Assembly (NCBI GenBank): GCA_903951425.1
Contig: CAJBBX010000115.1
Coordinates: 1-64,000, forward strand
DNA from: an uncultured Chthonomonas sp.
GTDB lineage: Bacteria > Armatimonadota > Chthonomonadetes > Chthonomonadales > CAJBBX01
Direction of reading: 5' to 3'
Length of the DNA: 64,000 nt
Under the pieces are notes generated by a model. The model worked only from the letters and a program-made list of their open reading frames with translations. It had not been told where the DNA came from and searched no databases. The position numbers and the translations under genes were made by a program. This document shows, in pieces, positions 16,983-25,138 of this stretch (positions are counted from its first letter, which is position 1; each line of letters opens with the position of its first letter).

Positions 16983-19004
16983 CTACGGAACCACGTTGAA
17001 GCTCGCGTTGGCAGTCACGGCCGCATACCATGCGTCGCCGCCGAATGCGGCCGAGCCGGTATGCGCACCAACCGGCTCGCCGGCGGGGACGCTCCAGAGC
17101 ACCGAGGCCCAGCCGTCGGCCCCTACCACAGCGGTGTTGATCAGCGTACCGTTCACCAAAAAGTCGATGGACTTGTCGGGCTGGATCGCGTAGTCGGGGA
17201 GGCTTCGCACGTAGGCCTTCATCGTGGTGTTGCGGCCCGCCTTGGCGCTGCGGAAGTAGGGCCAGATATAGAGGTCGCCTTGCGTCACGGTGAGCGTGCC
17301 GGTGTTCGATGACGCCAGATAGCCGCCGTCGCCGGCCCACTCGCCGCTGATCGTACGAGCGCCTGCCCCGACGCCCTCCTCCACGTTGTAGCCGACCTGC
17401 GCATAGCCGGAGGGGCGCGTCACGTCGGAGCCCAGTTCCGTGCCGTCGAGCTTCAGCACGATGGACCTGCCCGAGACCGGCGTGTTGGCCAGCGTGTAGA
17501 GGTAGGCCTTGAGGACCGTGTAGCCCTTGACTTTGGCCGTGCGGTCCACGACGTAGACCTTGGTTGCCAGGGTCTGCGATGTCAACGTGGCATTCCCGGT
17601 CGAGCCGGTGTACGCCGCATCTCCCGCGAAGACCGCGGCGAGGGGCCGGGTGGCAGCGCCTGAGGTGATCTGCCAGACGGACACCGCCATGCCGCTGCCG
17701 TCGGTCCAAGCCGAGCCGACATCCGTGCCGTCTACCTGGAAGGTGATCTGGCGGCCCTGGAGCCAGGCGTTGTCGGAGGAGCGACGCAGGTAGCCCCGGA
17801 GCGCGATCGGGTCCGTGATGACCCCGCTACGGTTCGGCGCATACATGATCGTGGCGCCGCGTGTGGCCGGGCCGATGGCCATGTTGTGGCCGTGCCCGGC
17901 GCCGATAGCGGTGATCTCGACCATGCCCAGAGCCCAGACCGGGGTCTCGGACTGGTAAACATCGGTGCCGGAGCCAAGCTGCCGGTCGCGGTTCAAGCCC
18001 CAAGTCCACACCGTGCCGTCAGTCTTCAGAGCGATGGTGTGCTCATTGCCTGCGTCGATATCGTAGACGCCGCTGATCGTTGAAAGCGCCACCGGCGTGT
18101 ACCGGGTCTCGGTGGTTCCATCGCCCAACTGGCCATACGAGTTCGTGCCCCAACTCCAGAGCGATCCGCTGCCATGGAGCGCCAGGCTGTGGTAACCGCC
18201 TGCCGCGATCGCCACGGCTCCCGAAACGCCCAGCGACTGGACCGGCACGGCGCTCGACACGTCGGTGCCGTCGCCCAACGCGCCCTGGCTGTTGTAGCCC
18301 CAGGCCCAGACCGTACCGTCTGTTTTCAGAGCCATGCTGAAGTTCGTGCCGCCGTCCACCTTCGCGACGCCCAGCAGGCCGACGACCTGAACCGGCGAGG
18401 AGCTGTCGGTCTGCGTGCCGTCGCCCAACTGCCCCTGGCTGTTGTAACCGAAGGCCCAGACGTGGCCAGTGCTATCGACGGCGAGGCTGTGGCGGGAGCC
18501 GGCGCCGATGGCGGTGATGCCGGCGAGGCCTGGCACCTGAACCGGAACCAAGCTTCCCGTTCCGCCCGCGGACCCGATCTGGCCGTGGCTGTTCGAGCCC
18601 CATGCCCAGACGGTACCGTCAGACCTGAGCGCCAGGCTGTGGTCGCTGCCCGCCGCGACGAGGACTGCGTCAGTCATGCCCGGCACCAGCTGCGGTACGG
18701 CGGTCTGAGCGGTCGAGCCGGCGCCCAACTGACCATAGTAGCCGTAGCCGCAAGCCCAGACCTGCCCGGTGCTGTCCAGGATCAGGGTGTGATTATCGCC
18801 GCCGGTCGCCGCCGCAGCGTTCGCCGGTCCAAGGGCGATCGTCGGCTTTGGCGTCCAACTGGCGAAGCCATGCCCAACCTGGCCGTGCCAGTTGGCGCCC
18901 CAGCCCCAGGGGTAGCCCTGGGCCAGCGCGCTTGTTGACGCCAGGACCAACAGCGCGCCGAGTAGCGCCCCCAGTCGGGGCCTTGGCGGTGTGAAATGCG
19001 ACAT
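16983..19004 (-). CDS. Secreted RCC1-repeat beta-propeller protein with three C-terminal Ig-like domains
   Basis: 673 residues. A signal peptide with a twin-arginine-free basic start ends near STSALAQG. Seven RCC1-type blades follow, each with a variant of VWAWGxNSxGQLGDG: PWGWGANWHGQVGHG, VWACGYGYYGQLGAG, VWAWGSNSHGQIGSA, VWAFGYNSQGQLGDG, VWAWGYNSQGALGDG, LWSWGTNSYGQLGDG and VWTWGLNRDRQLGSG. From about residue 385 come three Ig-like repeats of roughly 95 residues, each with a V/LNGTxLGS-like strand and a GDAxY/GDGGY turn. Such proteins are usually surface or extracellular recognition modules; no enzymatic residues are seen. ATG 19004 is chosen over 19025 because AGAGGA lies six bases before it. 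A hairpin terminator follows at 16926-16954. Confidence 0.85.
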   Translation of the reverse strand: MSHFTPPRPRLGALLGALLVLASTSALAQGYPWGWGANWHGQVGHGFASWTPKPTIALGPANAAAATGGDNHTLILDSTGQVWACGYGYYGQLGAGSTAQTAVPQLVPGMTDAVLVAAGSDHSLALRSDGTVWAWGSNSHGQIGSAGGTGSLVPVQVPGLAGITAIGAGSRHSLAVDSTGHVWAFGYNSQGQLGDGTQTDSSSPVQVVGLLGVAKVDGGTNFSMALKTDGTVWAWGYNSQGALGDGTDVSSAVPVQSLGVSGAVAIAAGGYHSLALHGSGSLWSWGTNSYGQLGDGTTETRYTPVALSTISGVYDIDAGNEHTIALKTDGTVWTWGLNRDRQLGSGTDVYQSETPVWALGMVEITAIGAGHGHNMAIGPATRGATIMYAPNRSGVITDPIALRGYLRRSSDNAWLQGRQITFQVDGTDVGSAWTDGSGMAVSVWQITSGAATRPLAAVFAGDAAYTGSTGNATLTSQTLATKVYVVDRTAKVKGYTVLKAYLYTLANTPVSGRSIVLKLDGTELGSDVTRPSGYAQVGYNVEEGVGAGARTISGEWAGDGGYLASSNTGTLTVTQGDLYIWPYFRSAKAGRNTTMKAYVRSLPDYAIQPDKSIDFLVNGTLINTAVVGADGWASVLWSVPAGEPVGAHTGSAAFGGDAWYAAVTANASFNVVP

Positions 19005-19108
19005 TCGTGTTCCTCTCGAGTTCAATGTGCCCTGCTCCCACAGTCCTACGTAGTGGTGGCCGCAGTCTATCCCGGTACGCGAGTAGATTCCTGACGGCCA
19101 GAGTACCG

Positions 19109-19114
19109 TATACT
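19109..19114 (+). promoter_or_regulatory. Possible -10 element upstream of the thioredoxin-fold lipoprotein gene
   Basis: TATACT occurs 55 bases before the chosen start at 19169, in the 164-base divergent region. No -35 box at normal spacing is convincing (CTGACG ends only 12 bases upstream), so this is a weak call. Confidence 0.25.
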
Positions 19115-19168
19115 ACATTGGGCACTGGCGGCGCCGCGCAAGGCGGCTGCGTTAACTGGGAGATAATG

Positions 19169-20392
19169 ATGCGATCCGGGGTTCGAGCGACGGCGCTACT
19201 GGCGGCCATGGCACTGGCCACGGGAGGGTGCCGCGAGGCCGGGCCCGCAGACCCGACGGCATTCCTGAGGTTGGCGATGCAGCGCACGTCGGCCCTACGC
19301 ACGTTCCAGGCCCGGTGCGCCTACGAGGTGACCACCGCCACCGGCGGCGCCTCCGAGCCGACGATGCGCGGAACGCGAACAATAGCCTATGAGCGGCCAA
19401 ACCGCTTCCGCGTTGTCTCGTCGCCCGGCGGCAGGATCACCATGACCTGCATCTCGGACGGGGTCCGCCTGCTTGAGTACAGCACTCTGCCGGGCGCGCC
19501 GGCGTCCACCTTCTCGGCGCCGGAGACGATCGGCAAAGTGGGGTCCATGCAGATGAAGCACCCTATGTTCTGCGGCTCCCTGCTCTACGCGTTCCTCTCG
19601 CCCGGAGCCACGAAGGCCGATATCGTCGATCTGTCCAAGGAGCCCATCACCTTCGGCGACGATGTCACGGTGGACGGTGTTCGCTGCCGTACGGTCAAGT
19701 TCTACGCGGTCGGCGACTACGGCCATGCTGAGGTCTCTGCCGGCGCTGAGGACGGCCTCGTGCGGCGAATCAGGTACGACACCGAGCCGCTCGTCAAGGC
19801 GGCGGCGGCGCAGTCGCGCGGCCTATCGAACATGAGCACGGTAGAAACATACAGCGGCATCCGCATGAATCAGGCGATTGCCGCATCGCAGTTCGAGGCG
19901 AAGGCGCCGGCCGGGATGGAGACGCAGGGTGCACCGGCGCCACGAGACGAGGCCCCCGCGCCGCCGGTGGCTCTGGGTCAGCGCGCCCCCGGATTCACCG
20001 TCACCGGGCCCGACGGCAAGCCCGTGCGCCTCGCCGACTTCCGGGGCAAAGTGGTGTTCCTGGACTTCTGGGCGACCTGGTGCCCGCCCTGCCGCGAGAG
20101 CCTGCCGAAGACCCAGAAGCTCCACAAGCGGTTCGGCGCGAAGGGACTGGCGGTGGTGGCCATCACGAATGAGGATCGGGCGACCGCCGAGGCGTTCTGC
20201 AAGAAGAACGGCTACAGCTTCCCGGTTTACACCGATGGACCCGGGACTGCATCGCTGGCATTCGACGTCTACGGCATTCCCACGTTCGCCATCGTGGACC
20301 GAGCGGGGAGGCTGGTGAGCTACTACGTGGGGCCGCAACCGCCCGAGGTGATCGCCCGGGACCTGGTGAAGGCGGGCCTCGTCAGCCGATAG
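19169..20392 (+). CDS. Lipoprotein with LolA-like N-terminal domain and TlpA/thioredoxin C-terminal domain
   Basis: 407 residues. The N-terminus is a lipoprotein signal with MALATGGC placing the lipidated Cys near residue 21. Residues about 30-240 form a strand-rich domain (TFQARCAYEVTT, RTIAYERPNRFRVVSS, VDGVRCRTVKFYA) of the kind found in LolA/LppX-like or DUF2092 proteins. Residues about 265-407 are a TlpA/AhpC-type thioredoxin: RAPGFTVTGPDGKPVRLADF, VVFLDFWATWCPPCRESLPK with the redox pair Cys305/Cys308, and the cis-Pro segment YGIPTFAIVD. The predicted place is the outer face of a membrane, acting as a disulfide reductase or redox-coupled carrier. ATG 19169 is used because GGGAG lies six bases before it, versus three for ATG 19166. 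The combination is uncommon outside Armatimonadota/Planctomycetes-like genomes. Confidence 0.85.
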   Translation: MRSGVRATALLAAMALATGGCREAGPADPTAFLRLAMQRTSALRTFQARCAYEVTTATGGASEPTMRGTRTIAYERPNRFRVVSSPGGRITMTCISDGVRLLEYSTLPGAPASTFSAPETIGKVGSMQMKHPMFCGSLLYAFLSPGATKADIVDLSKEPITFGDDVTVDGVRCRTVKFYAVGDYGHAEVSAGAEDGLVRRIRYDTEPLVKAAAAQSRGLSNMSTVETYSGIRMNQAIAASQFEAKAPAGMETQGAPAPRDEAPAPPVALGQRAPGFTVTGPDGKPVRLADFRGKVVFLDFWATWCPPCRESLPKTQKLHKRFGAKGLAVVAITNEDRATAEAFCKKNGYSFPVYTDGPGTASLAFDVYGIPTFAIVDRAGRLVSYYVGPQPPEVIARDLVKAGLVSR

Positions 20393-20407
20393 GGTTGGAT
20401 GCCGGCC

Positions 20408-20980
20408 TCAGCGGCGGAGCTTTCCGTAGCGGGCCGGCAGGTCGGCCTCGTCGGCTGCCACGACCGCGCGGCGCCAGATGGTCTGCTCGGTGCCCGAGCG
20501 CCCCCGGCCATCCACGTAGGTAGTCCCGGCATCCTCCGGGTCGCCATACTCGATCACGTGGCGATGGTCGTACCGCCAGAGCGGAGCCATGCCTTCGCTC
20601 TCGCCGTGGCCTGCCGGAATGGCGCCGGCGCGCTCCAGCCGCCGTTGCATCGAGACAAGGCCGCCCTGCGGCATGACGCCGAGCCCCAGTAGCCCGCCTG
20701 TATCATCGGCCCGCCAGAAGATCGTGAAAGCAGTCTCCCGAAGGCGCATGGACTTCCGGGCCGCCAGTCGCCGAAGCGCCACGAACACGGCCCGGCGCAC
20801 CTCGCGCGGCGGAAGCGCGCCGGGGCCGACGCCCGACACGCGAAAGAGGGTGACCGGCTCCAGGCCGACAACGTCGATCGAAGAGGCGTACGGAAAGTCC
20901 CAAACCGGCCAGCGCGCCAGGTCGGCATCGGTCAGGCCGGGCAGCTGCGGTTGCGCTTCACCGCCTCCCGAGCAGACCAC
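20408..20980 (-). CDS. Hypothetical protein downstream of pyrG
   Basis: About 190 residues that I do not recognise. The sequence looks genuinely coding: a mix of strands and helices (WPVWDFPYASSIDVVGLEPV, REVRRAVFVALRRLAARKSM, TAFTIFWRADDTGGLLGLGV), a basic C-terminus, and no membrane segment or signal. The start is uncertain. A GTG at 20980 falls just after the pyrG stop, without an obvious ribosome binding site. The alternative GTG at 21025 would overlap pyrG by 40 bases. No ATG is suitable. Immediate adjacency suggests cotranscription with pyrG, but no functional link can be argued. The gene converges with the lipoprotein gene, 15 bases apart. Confidence 0.6.
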   Translation of the reverse strand: MVCSGGGEAQPQLPGLTDADLARWPVWDFPYASSIDVVGLEPVTLFRVSGVGPGALPPREVRRAVFVALRRLAARKSMRLRETAFTIFWRADDTGGLLGLGVMPQGGLVSMQRRLERAGAIPAGHGESEGMAPLWRYDHRHVIEYGDPEDAGTTYVDGRGRSGTEQTIWRRAVVAADEADLPARYGKLRR

Positions 20981-20985
20981 CTGGC

Positions 20986-22632
20986 TCAGGCCTGTTCGGC
21001 GGCGGTGGAAGGCGCCTCGCCGCACTTGCGGCCGCAGGAGCGCTTGACGGCCGCCTCAATCACGCCCTGGAACAGCGGATGCGCCCGGTTTGGCCGAGAT
21101 TTGAACTCCGGGTGGAACTGCGTGGCGATGAAGTACGGGTGGTCGGGCACCTCCACGATCTCCACCAGCCGGTAGTCGGGCGATAGGCCCGAGCAGATCA
21201 TGCCGCCCTTGGCCAACCGCTCGCGATACTCGTTGTTCAGCTCGTACCGGTGCCGGTGGCGCTCCATGACGACGGGCGCGCCGTAGACCCGCTCGGCAAG
21301 CGTGCCGGCCACCAACTGGCAGCGGTATTCGCCCAGGCGCATGGTGGCGCCCATGTCCGTCACCAGTTTCTGCTCGGGCAGGATGTGGATCACCGGCTCA
21401 GGCGTGGCCGGATCCATCTCCTCGGAGTTGGCGTCGCCAAGACCGCAGACGTTGCGGGCGAACTCGATCACGGCCATCTGCATGCCGAGGCAGAGGCCCA
21501 GGTAAGGTGTTTCGGTCTCGCGGGCGTACTGCACAGAGCGGATCTTGCCCTCGATACCGCGCTTGCCGAAGCCGCCCGCGACGACTACCGCATCAAGGCC
21601 CGATAGGGCCGCGGAGACGTCGCCTTCATCCAGCGTTTCGCTGTCGATCCAATGCAAGTTCACCTTGGCATCGTTGGCAATACCGCCGTGCTTTAGCGCC
21701 TCTCCGATGGAGATATAGGCGTCGCCGTTGTCGGTGTACTTCCCCACGACGCCCACGGTCACCTCGTAGGTCGGCTCCTTGATGCGCCGCACGATCTCCC
21801 GCCACTGCTCCAGATTGGCCGGGCGGTCCGGCAGGCCCAGGCGGTTGACGACCAGCGACGTGAGGCCCATATCCTCGTAGACCAGTGGTACCTCGTAGAT
21901 CGAATCGACATCCATCGACTCGACGACGCCCTCTTTGCTCACGTCGCAGAAGAGAGAGATCTTCTCGCGCATCTCGTCGCTGATGGGCCGCTTGGTCCGG
22001 CAGATAAGGATGTCGGGCTGGATGCCCATCTCCCGGAGCTTCATCACCGAGTGCTGGGTGGGCTTCGTCTTGATCTCGCCCCACGGGCCGACTTCGGGGA
22101 TGAGCGTGACATGGACGTTGAGGCAGTGGCTGTTGCCCACTTCCTTGCGGAACTGGCGGATCGCCTCGATGAAGACCTGCCCCTCGATGTCGCCCACGGT
22201 CCCGCCGATCTCGCCGATGACGATATCGACCGGAGGATTGGCCCCGGCGGCGCGGATGCGGTCCTTGATCTCGTTGGTTATGTGCGGGATCATCTGGACG
22301 CAACCGCCCAGGTAGTCGCCGCGGCGCTCCTTGGCGATGACCTCGCTGTAGACGGAGCCCGTGGTGACCGAGGAGTACCGGTTCAGGTTCGCGTCGATGA
22401 AGCGCTCGTAGTGGCCCAGGTCGAGGTCGGTCTCGGTGCCGTCGTCGGTAACGAAGACCTCGCCGTGCTGGAAGGGGTTCATGGTGCCGGCATCGACGTT
22501 GATGTAGGGATCGAGCTTCTGCATCGTCACCGAGAAGCCGCGGTTCCGCAGGATGCGCCCGATGCTGGCCGCCGCGATGCCCTTGCCGATCGAGCTGACC
22601 ACGCCGCCGGTCACGAAAATGTACTTGGTCAC
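20986..22632 (-). CDS. pyrG: CTP synthase
   Basis: 548 residues, the usual length. It makes CTP from UTP, ATP and glutamine in pyrimidine nucleotide synthesis, in the cytosol. The N-terminal amidoligase domain shows TKYIFVTGGVVSSIGKGIAA, KLDPYINVDAGTMNPFQHGE and DLDLGHYERF. The C-terminal class I glutaminase has the oxyanion and nucleophile region YLGLCLGMQ, plus the HRHRYELNNEY and QFHPEFKSRP motifs holding the catalytic His and Glu. The start is GTG at 22632 (VTKYIF...), with AGGGGG about seven bases upstream; the frame extends to 22716 but the extension is low-complexity. The C-terminal tail (KRSCGRKCGEAPS) is unusually basic and cysteine-bearing but short. Confidence 0.98.
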   Translation of the reverse strand: MTKYIFVTGGVVSSIGKGIAAASIGRILRNRGFSVTMQKLDPYINVDAGTMNPFQHGEVFVTDDGTETDLDLGHYERFIDANLNRYSSVTTGSVYSEVIAKERRGDYLGGCVQMIPHITNEIKDRIRAAGANPPVDIVIGEIGGTVGDIEGQVFIEAIRQFRKEVGNSHCLNVHVTLIPEVGPWGEIKTKPTQHSVMKLREMGIQPDILICRTKRPISDEMREKISLFCDVSKEGVVESMDVDSIYEVPLVYEDMGLTSLVVNRLGLPDRPANLEQWREIVRRIKEPTYEVTVGVVGKYTDNGDAYISIGEALKHGGIANDAKVNLHWIDSETLDEGDVSAALSGLDAVVVAGGFGKRGIEGKIRSVQYARETETPYLGLCLGMQMAVIEFARNVCGLGDANSEEMDPATPEPVIHILPEQKLVTDMGATMRLGEYRCQLVAGTLAERVYGAPVVMERHRHRYELNNEYRERLAKGGMICSGLSPDYRLVEIVEVPDHPYFIATQFHPEFKSRPNRAHPLFQGVIEAAVKRSCGRKCGEAPSTAAEQA

Positions 22633-22734
22633 CGAGGTACCCCCTTCGCCGAGAGACGCGTGCTTCGCGCCACGAGGGCGGTGGCGACGCCAAGCAGGCG
22701 CCGCGCGGGGCCGCACGCAGGACCGCCCCTCAGC

Positions 22735-22740
22735 ATTATA
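22735..22740 (-). promoter_or_regulatory. Possible -10 element of pyrG
   Basis: On the minus strand a perfect TATAAT lies about 100 bases before the pyrG start. It immediately follows the hairpin of the upstream gene. No good -35 box is present at 16-18 bases, so it would need an extended or activator-assisted promoter. Confidence 0.35.
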
Positions 22741-22772
22741 CCGGCCGGTCCGCAGGCTTGAGGACCGGCCGG
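22741..22772 (-). terminator. Strong hairpin downstream of the 56-residue membrane protein gene
   Basis: CCGGCCGGTCC (22741-22751) pairs perfectly with GGACCGGCCGG (22762-22772) around a ten-base loop. It lies 10 bases after the stop of the minus-strand gene at 22783. It separates that gene from pyrG, so the two are probably not one transcript. Confidence 0.7.
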
Positions 22773-22782
22773 GTGGGAGCGC

Positions 22783-22953
22783 CTACTGGCCCGCGTTGGG
22801 CAGTTTGGCCTTGCCGGCGTCGAACTGGATGCCGCGGGCGCCGCTCTTGGTGAACGTGGTGCCGGCGGACTTGGTGTAGATGAAGTAGCCGACGATGGCC
22901 ACCACGACGACCAGGACGACGGCGGCGACGACGGGGTTGATCTCTTTCTTCAT
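22783..22953 (-). CDS. Small single-pass membrane protein
   Basis: 56 residues starting MKKEINPVVAAVVLVVVVAI. One hydrophobic helix (about residues 8-26) lies between a short charged N-terminus and an outside-facing tail ending QFDAGKAKLPNAGQ. Positive charges precede the helix, so the N-terminus is predicted to be inside. ATG 22953 is used; the frame extends to 23034 but that part is proline/arginine-rich. The ribosome binding site is weak (AAAGGGA, about 11 bases upstream). It lies 98 bases downstream of the pseudopilin gene on the same strand, so a role in pilus or secretion assembly is possible but only by position. I do not recognise a family. Confidence 0.65.
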   Translation of the reverse strand: MKKEINPVVAAVVLVVVVAIVGYFIYTKSAGTTFTKSGARGIQFDAGKAKLPNAGQ

Positions 22954-23051
22954 GGGCTTTGCGTCCCTTTGGGGCCGCTTACGCGGGGGAGAGGGCGCCA
23001 CTCGCGCGGCGCCCTCGACGGAATGGCTCGCCATACTCTCGCGACGCGAGA

Positions 23052-23861
23052 CTACAGCGGGGCCATCACCAGCTTTACGAGATCAAGGAACTTGCCGGTG
23101 GTGTACTTGGCATGGCCGTCAGAGAAGACCGCCAGCGTTGCGCCCGTCTCGTTGCCCGCGCCGAACGGCGGCGGCACGATCTGGTCGTCGGTGATGCCCA
23201 TGTGCGCGCCGTAGCTGTTGCAGAAAGCCACCACGGCCGTTGAGGGCGAGCCGATGGCGGCGAGCGCCTGGCCGGCGATGAAGTAGCGTTGCGGGTCGCC
23301 GGTCTTGTACTCGGCCGGCAGGGAGTTGAGCGGGGCCACTCCGGCTGCGGCGTAGCGGCAGAAGATCTCAAGCGGGATTCGCGTCCACGAGGGCGAGGGA
23401 ACCATGCCCACGCCGCCGAAGGCGTAGCCGTAGGAGCCGAACTCGTTAACCGGCAGGTTGTCGGCGCCGAGGCGGACCGGATCGGGGCGCAGCGTCGGGC
23501 AACCGAAGAGGCCGTAGTTCTTGGTGTAGGGCTGGAAGGCGTACTCCATGAAGAGGCCGCGCTTGTTGTTCAGGTCAACGGAGTAGAGCGGGGCGCCGTT
23601 GGGCAGGCCCTGGCTGAAACCGGTGGTCTCGTTGTTGGTTCGGCCGTCCTGCATGAGCCAGGGGAACTGCTCATCATAGTCCTGGACGTACATGAGCGCG
23701 CTCAGCCCAATTTCCTTCAGGTTTGAGAGGCACGTCGTCTTACGCGCTTGCTCCCTGGCTCGCGCGAACACCGGGAACAGGATCGCCGCGAGGATGGCGA
23801 TGATCGCGATCACTACCAGCAGCTCAATCAGAGTGAAGCCGCCGCGTCTACGCAATGGCAT
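23052..23861 (-). CDS. DUF1559-type pseudopilin-like protein
   Basis: 269 residues. The type III prepilin leader is MPLRRRGG followed by [20 protein letters not shown], with cleavage expected before FTLIEL and Glu at mature position 5. The next stretch, [20 protein letters not shown], is a pattern I associate with Armatimonadota pseudopilins. The C-terminal body has [10 protein letters not shown] and ends with [19 protein letters not shown], the H-x-G/DGH motif region common in DUF1559 proteins. Such proteins are abundant in Armatimonadota and Planctomycetota; a role in a type II/IV-like export or pilus system is assumed. ATG 23861 is chosen because AAGGAG is six bases upstream. A well-formed promoter lies at 23938-23966. 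Confidence 0.92.
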   Translation of the reverse strand: MPLRRRGGFTLIELLVVIAIIAILAAILFPVFARAREQARKTTCLSNLKEIGLSALMYVQDYDEQFPWLMQDGRTNNETTGFSQGLPNGAPLYSVDLNNKRGLFMEYAFQPYTKNYGLFGCPTLRPDPVRLGADNLPVNEFGSYGYAFGGVGMVPSPSWTRIPLEIFCRYAAAGVAPLNSLPAEYKTGDPQRYFIAGQALAAIGSPSTAVVAFCNSYGAHMGITDDQIVPPPFGAGNETGATLAVFSDGHAKYTTGKFLDLVKLVMAPL

Positions 23862-23937
23862 GGACATCTCCTTCGGGCCTGGTTGCCTCCTGACTCGGCG
23901 AGCGCCGAGCATGGGGTCGTCGCCCATTACACTAGCC

Positions 23938-23966
23938 ATTGTACGAGTACGGGTCTCTGCTGTCAA
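23938..23966 (-). promoter_or_regulatory. Sigma-70-type promoter of the pseudopilin gene
   Basis: On the minus strand, a perfect TTGACA (complement of 23961-23966) is followed after exactly 17 bases by TACAAT (complement of 23938-23943). Transcription would start near 23930, giving a leader of about 70 bases before ATG 23861. This is the best promoter match in the window. Confidence 0.75.
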
Positions 23967-24001
23967 TGCACTCCCGCCCGGCGGTCGCGCCATTCAGGCT
24001 T

Positions 24002-24030
24002 CTGACGACCGGCGTTCGCGTGGGTATACT
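24002..24030 (+). promoter_or_regulatory. Sigma-70-type promoter of the small secreted protein array
   Basis: CTGACG (24002-24007) is followed after 17 bases by TATACT (24025-24030). Transcription would start near 24037, about 96 bases before the first gene of the array at 24133. It is divergent from, and only 35 bases away from, the pseudopilin promoter, so the two could share a regulator. Confidence 0.6.
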
Positions 24031-24132
24031 CGATCGTACTGGCCACTGCTTCTCGTGCCGACTGTAGGCCCCGACCATCACGCGCCAACCGTGGGCGCTG
24101 ACATCGGGCCTATGGCCCCACTGAGAGAGCAC

Positions 24133-24579
24133 ATGCAACCATACCTATCGCATACCCTCGTCGCGCTGTCTGCCCTGACCGCCCTTGCCGCGCCGCATGT
24201 TGTCGCGGCGCAGGGCTACGGCCCCACGCCGCGCGTCGTCAGCGTCTCCTCCACCGGTTCCGGCAACGCGGAGGAGACGATCACCTCCGGGCAGTCGCAG
24301 ACATCGCTAGACCACGCCGGCCCATCGCTCAAGGTCACCGCGTGGTTCCCTGCGGGCTACACATCCGGCGCCCAGGTCGTGTTCAACAGCGACACCTTCT
24401 CGGGCCTGATGCGGCAGGAGTCCAGTACCATCGTGCGTAGCGGCTCCAGGATCCTCGGCTGGGTTCAGCGCTACTCGTGCTACTTCGGCTATGCATCCGG
24501 GACCTGTCTTGTCCAGACGGAGCGCCGAACGCACCTCCGAACCAGACACGTGGGCTGGCACTCCGTTCAGATCAGGTAA
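24133..24579 (+). CDS. Small secreted paralogue 1 of the array
   Basis: 148 residues. The signal peptide ends near PHVVAAQG. The mature part shows the family pattern: GYGPTPRVVSVSSTGSG, then the core SGQSQTSLDHAGPSLKVTAW followed by FPAGYTSG, then GSRILGWVQRYSCYFGYASG with a Cys pair, and a C-terminal HSVQIR. The repeated short-strand pattern suggests one small beta-sandwich. Function is unknown; export across the inner membrane is the only firm inference. ATG 24133 follows GAGAGAG. The frame is open back to 23692, but that stretch has no coding character and holds the two divergent promoters. Confidence 0.75.
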   Translation: MQPYLSHTLVALSALTALAAPHVVAAQGYGPTPRVVSVSSTGSGNAEETITSGQSQTSLDHAGPSLKVTAWFPAGYTSGAQVVFNSDTFSGLMRQESSTIVRSGSRILGWVQRYSCYFGYASGTCLVQTERRTHLRTRHVGWHSVQIR

Positions 24580-24624
24580 TCACACATGAGCCCGGCGCCG
24601 CGCCGCAGGGTTTTGGAGGAAGCC

Positions 24625-25095
24625 ATGAAGCGTTACCGATTACTGCTGCTTGTAAGTCTCTCACTCCTCGCTGGCGCCGTGGTGGGGCATCCTGCCATGG
24701 CCCAGGGCTACGGCTCCAAGCCGCGCATCATCAGTGTCTCATCGACAGGCTCACGGCTCAACGGCCTGCCGGGAACTGAGGTGATCGCGGCAGGGCAAAC
24801 CCGGACATTACTTGACCACAGCGGGCCGGCGGCCTACGTCTGGGTTTGGATACCAGTCACCTACGCGAGCGGCCCCCGTGGTTGGTTTGATTGGTCAGTC
24901 ACGCTCGCTGACCGACAGCGGTTACAGGTTAGGGACTTCAATGCGGTGCGCCTCGGCAGCAAGCTCCTGGGCTGGACGATAAGCTACTGCACCGACTATT
25001 TCCCTTTCACCGAGTGTTACTGCAGGCTGCAGGAACCATACCGTGAGTTATGGGGTGGTGGCTGGTCGATCCATCAGAACCTGTTGCTCAGGTGA
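24625..25095 (+). CDS. Small secreted paralogue 2
   Basis: 156 residues, starting MKRYRLLLLVSLSLLAG with the signal peptide ending near HPAMAQG. The mature part repeats the array pattern: GYGSKPRIISVSSTGS, AAGQTRTLLDHSGPAAYVWV, WIPVTYASG, LGSKLLGWTISYC and a C-terminal IHQNLLLR. It carries four cysteines in the C-terminal half (YCTDYFPFTECYC), more than its neighbours. ATG 24625 has GGAGG six bases before it. It is 45 bases from paralogue 1. Confidence 0.78.
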   Translation: MKRYRLLLLVSLSLLAGAVVGHPAMAQGYGSKPRIISVSSTGSRLNGLPGTEVIAAGQTRTLLDHSGPAAYVWVWIPVTYASGPRGWFDWSVTLADRQRLQVRDFNAVRLGSKLLGWTISYCTDYFPFTECYCRLQEPYRELWGGGWSIHQNLLLR

Positions 25096-25138
25096 TCCTC
25101 GGAGAACGGGCGCCTGTGGCCCACTTAAGGAGAGAGTC

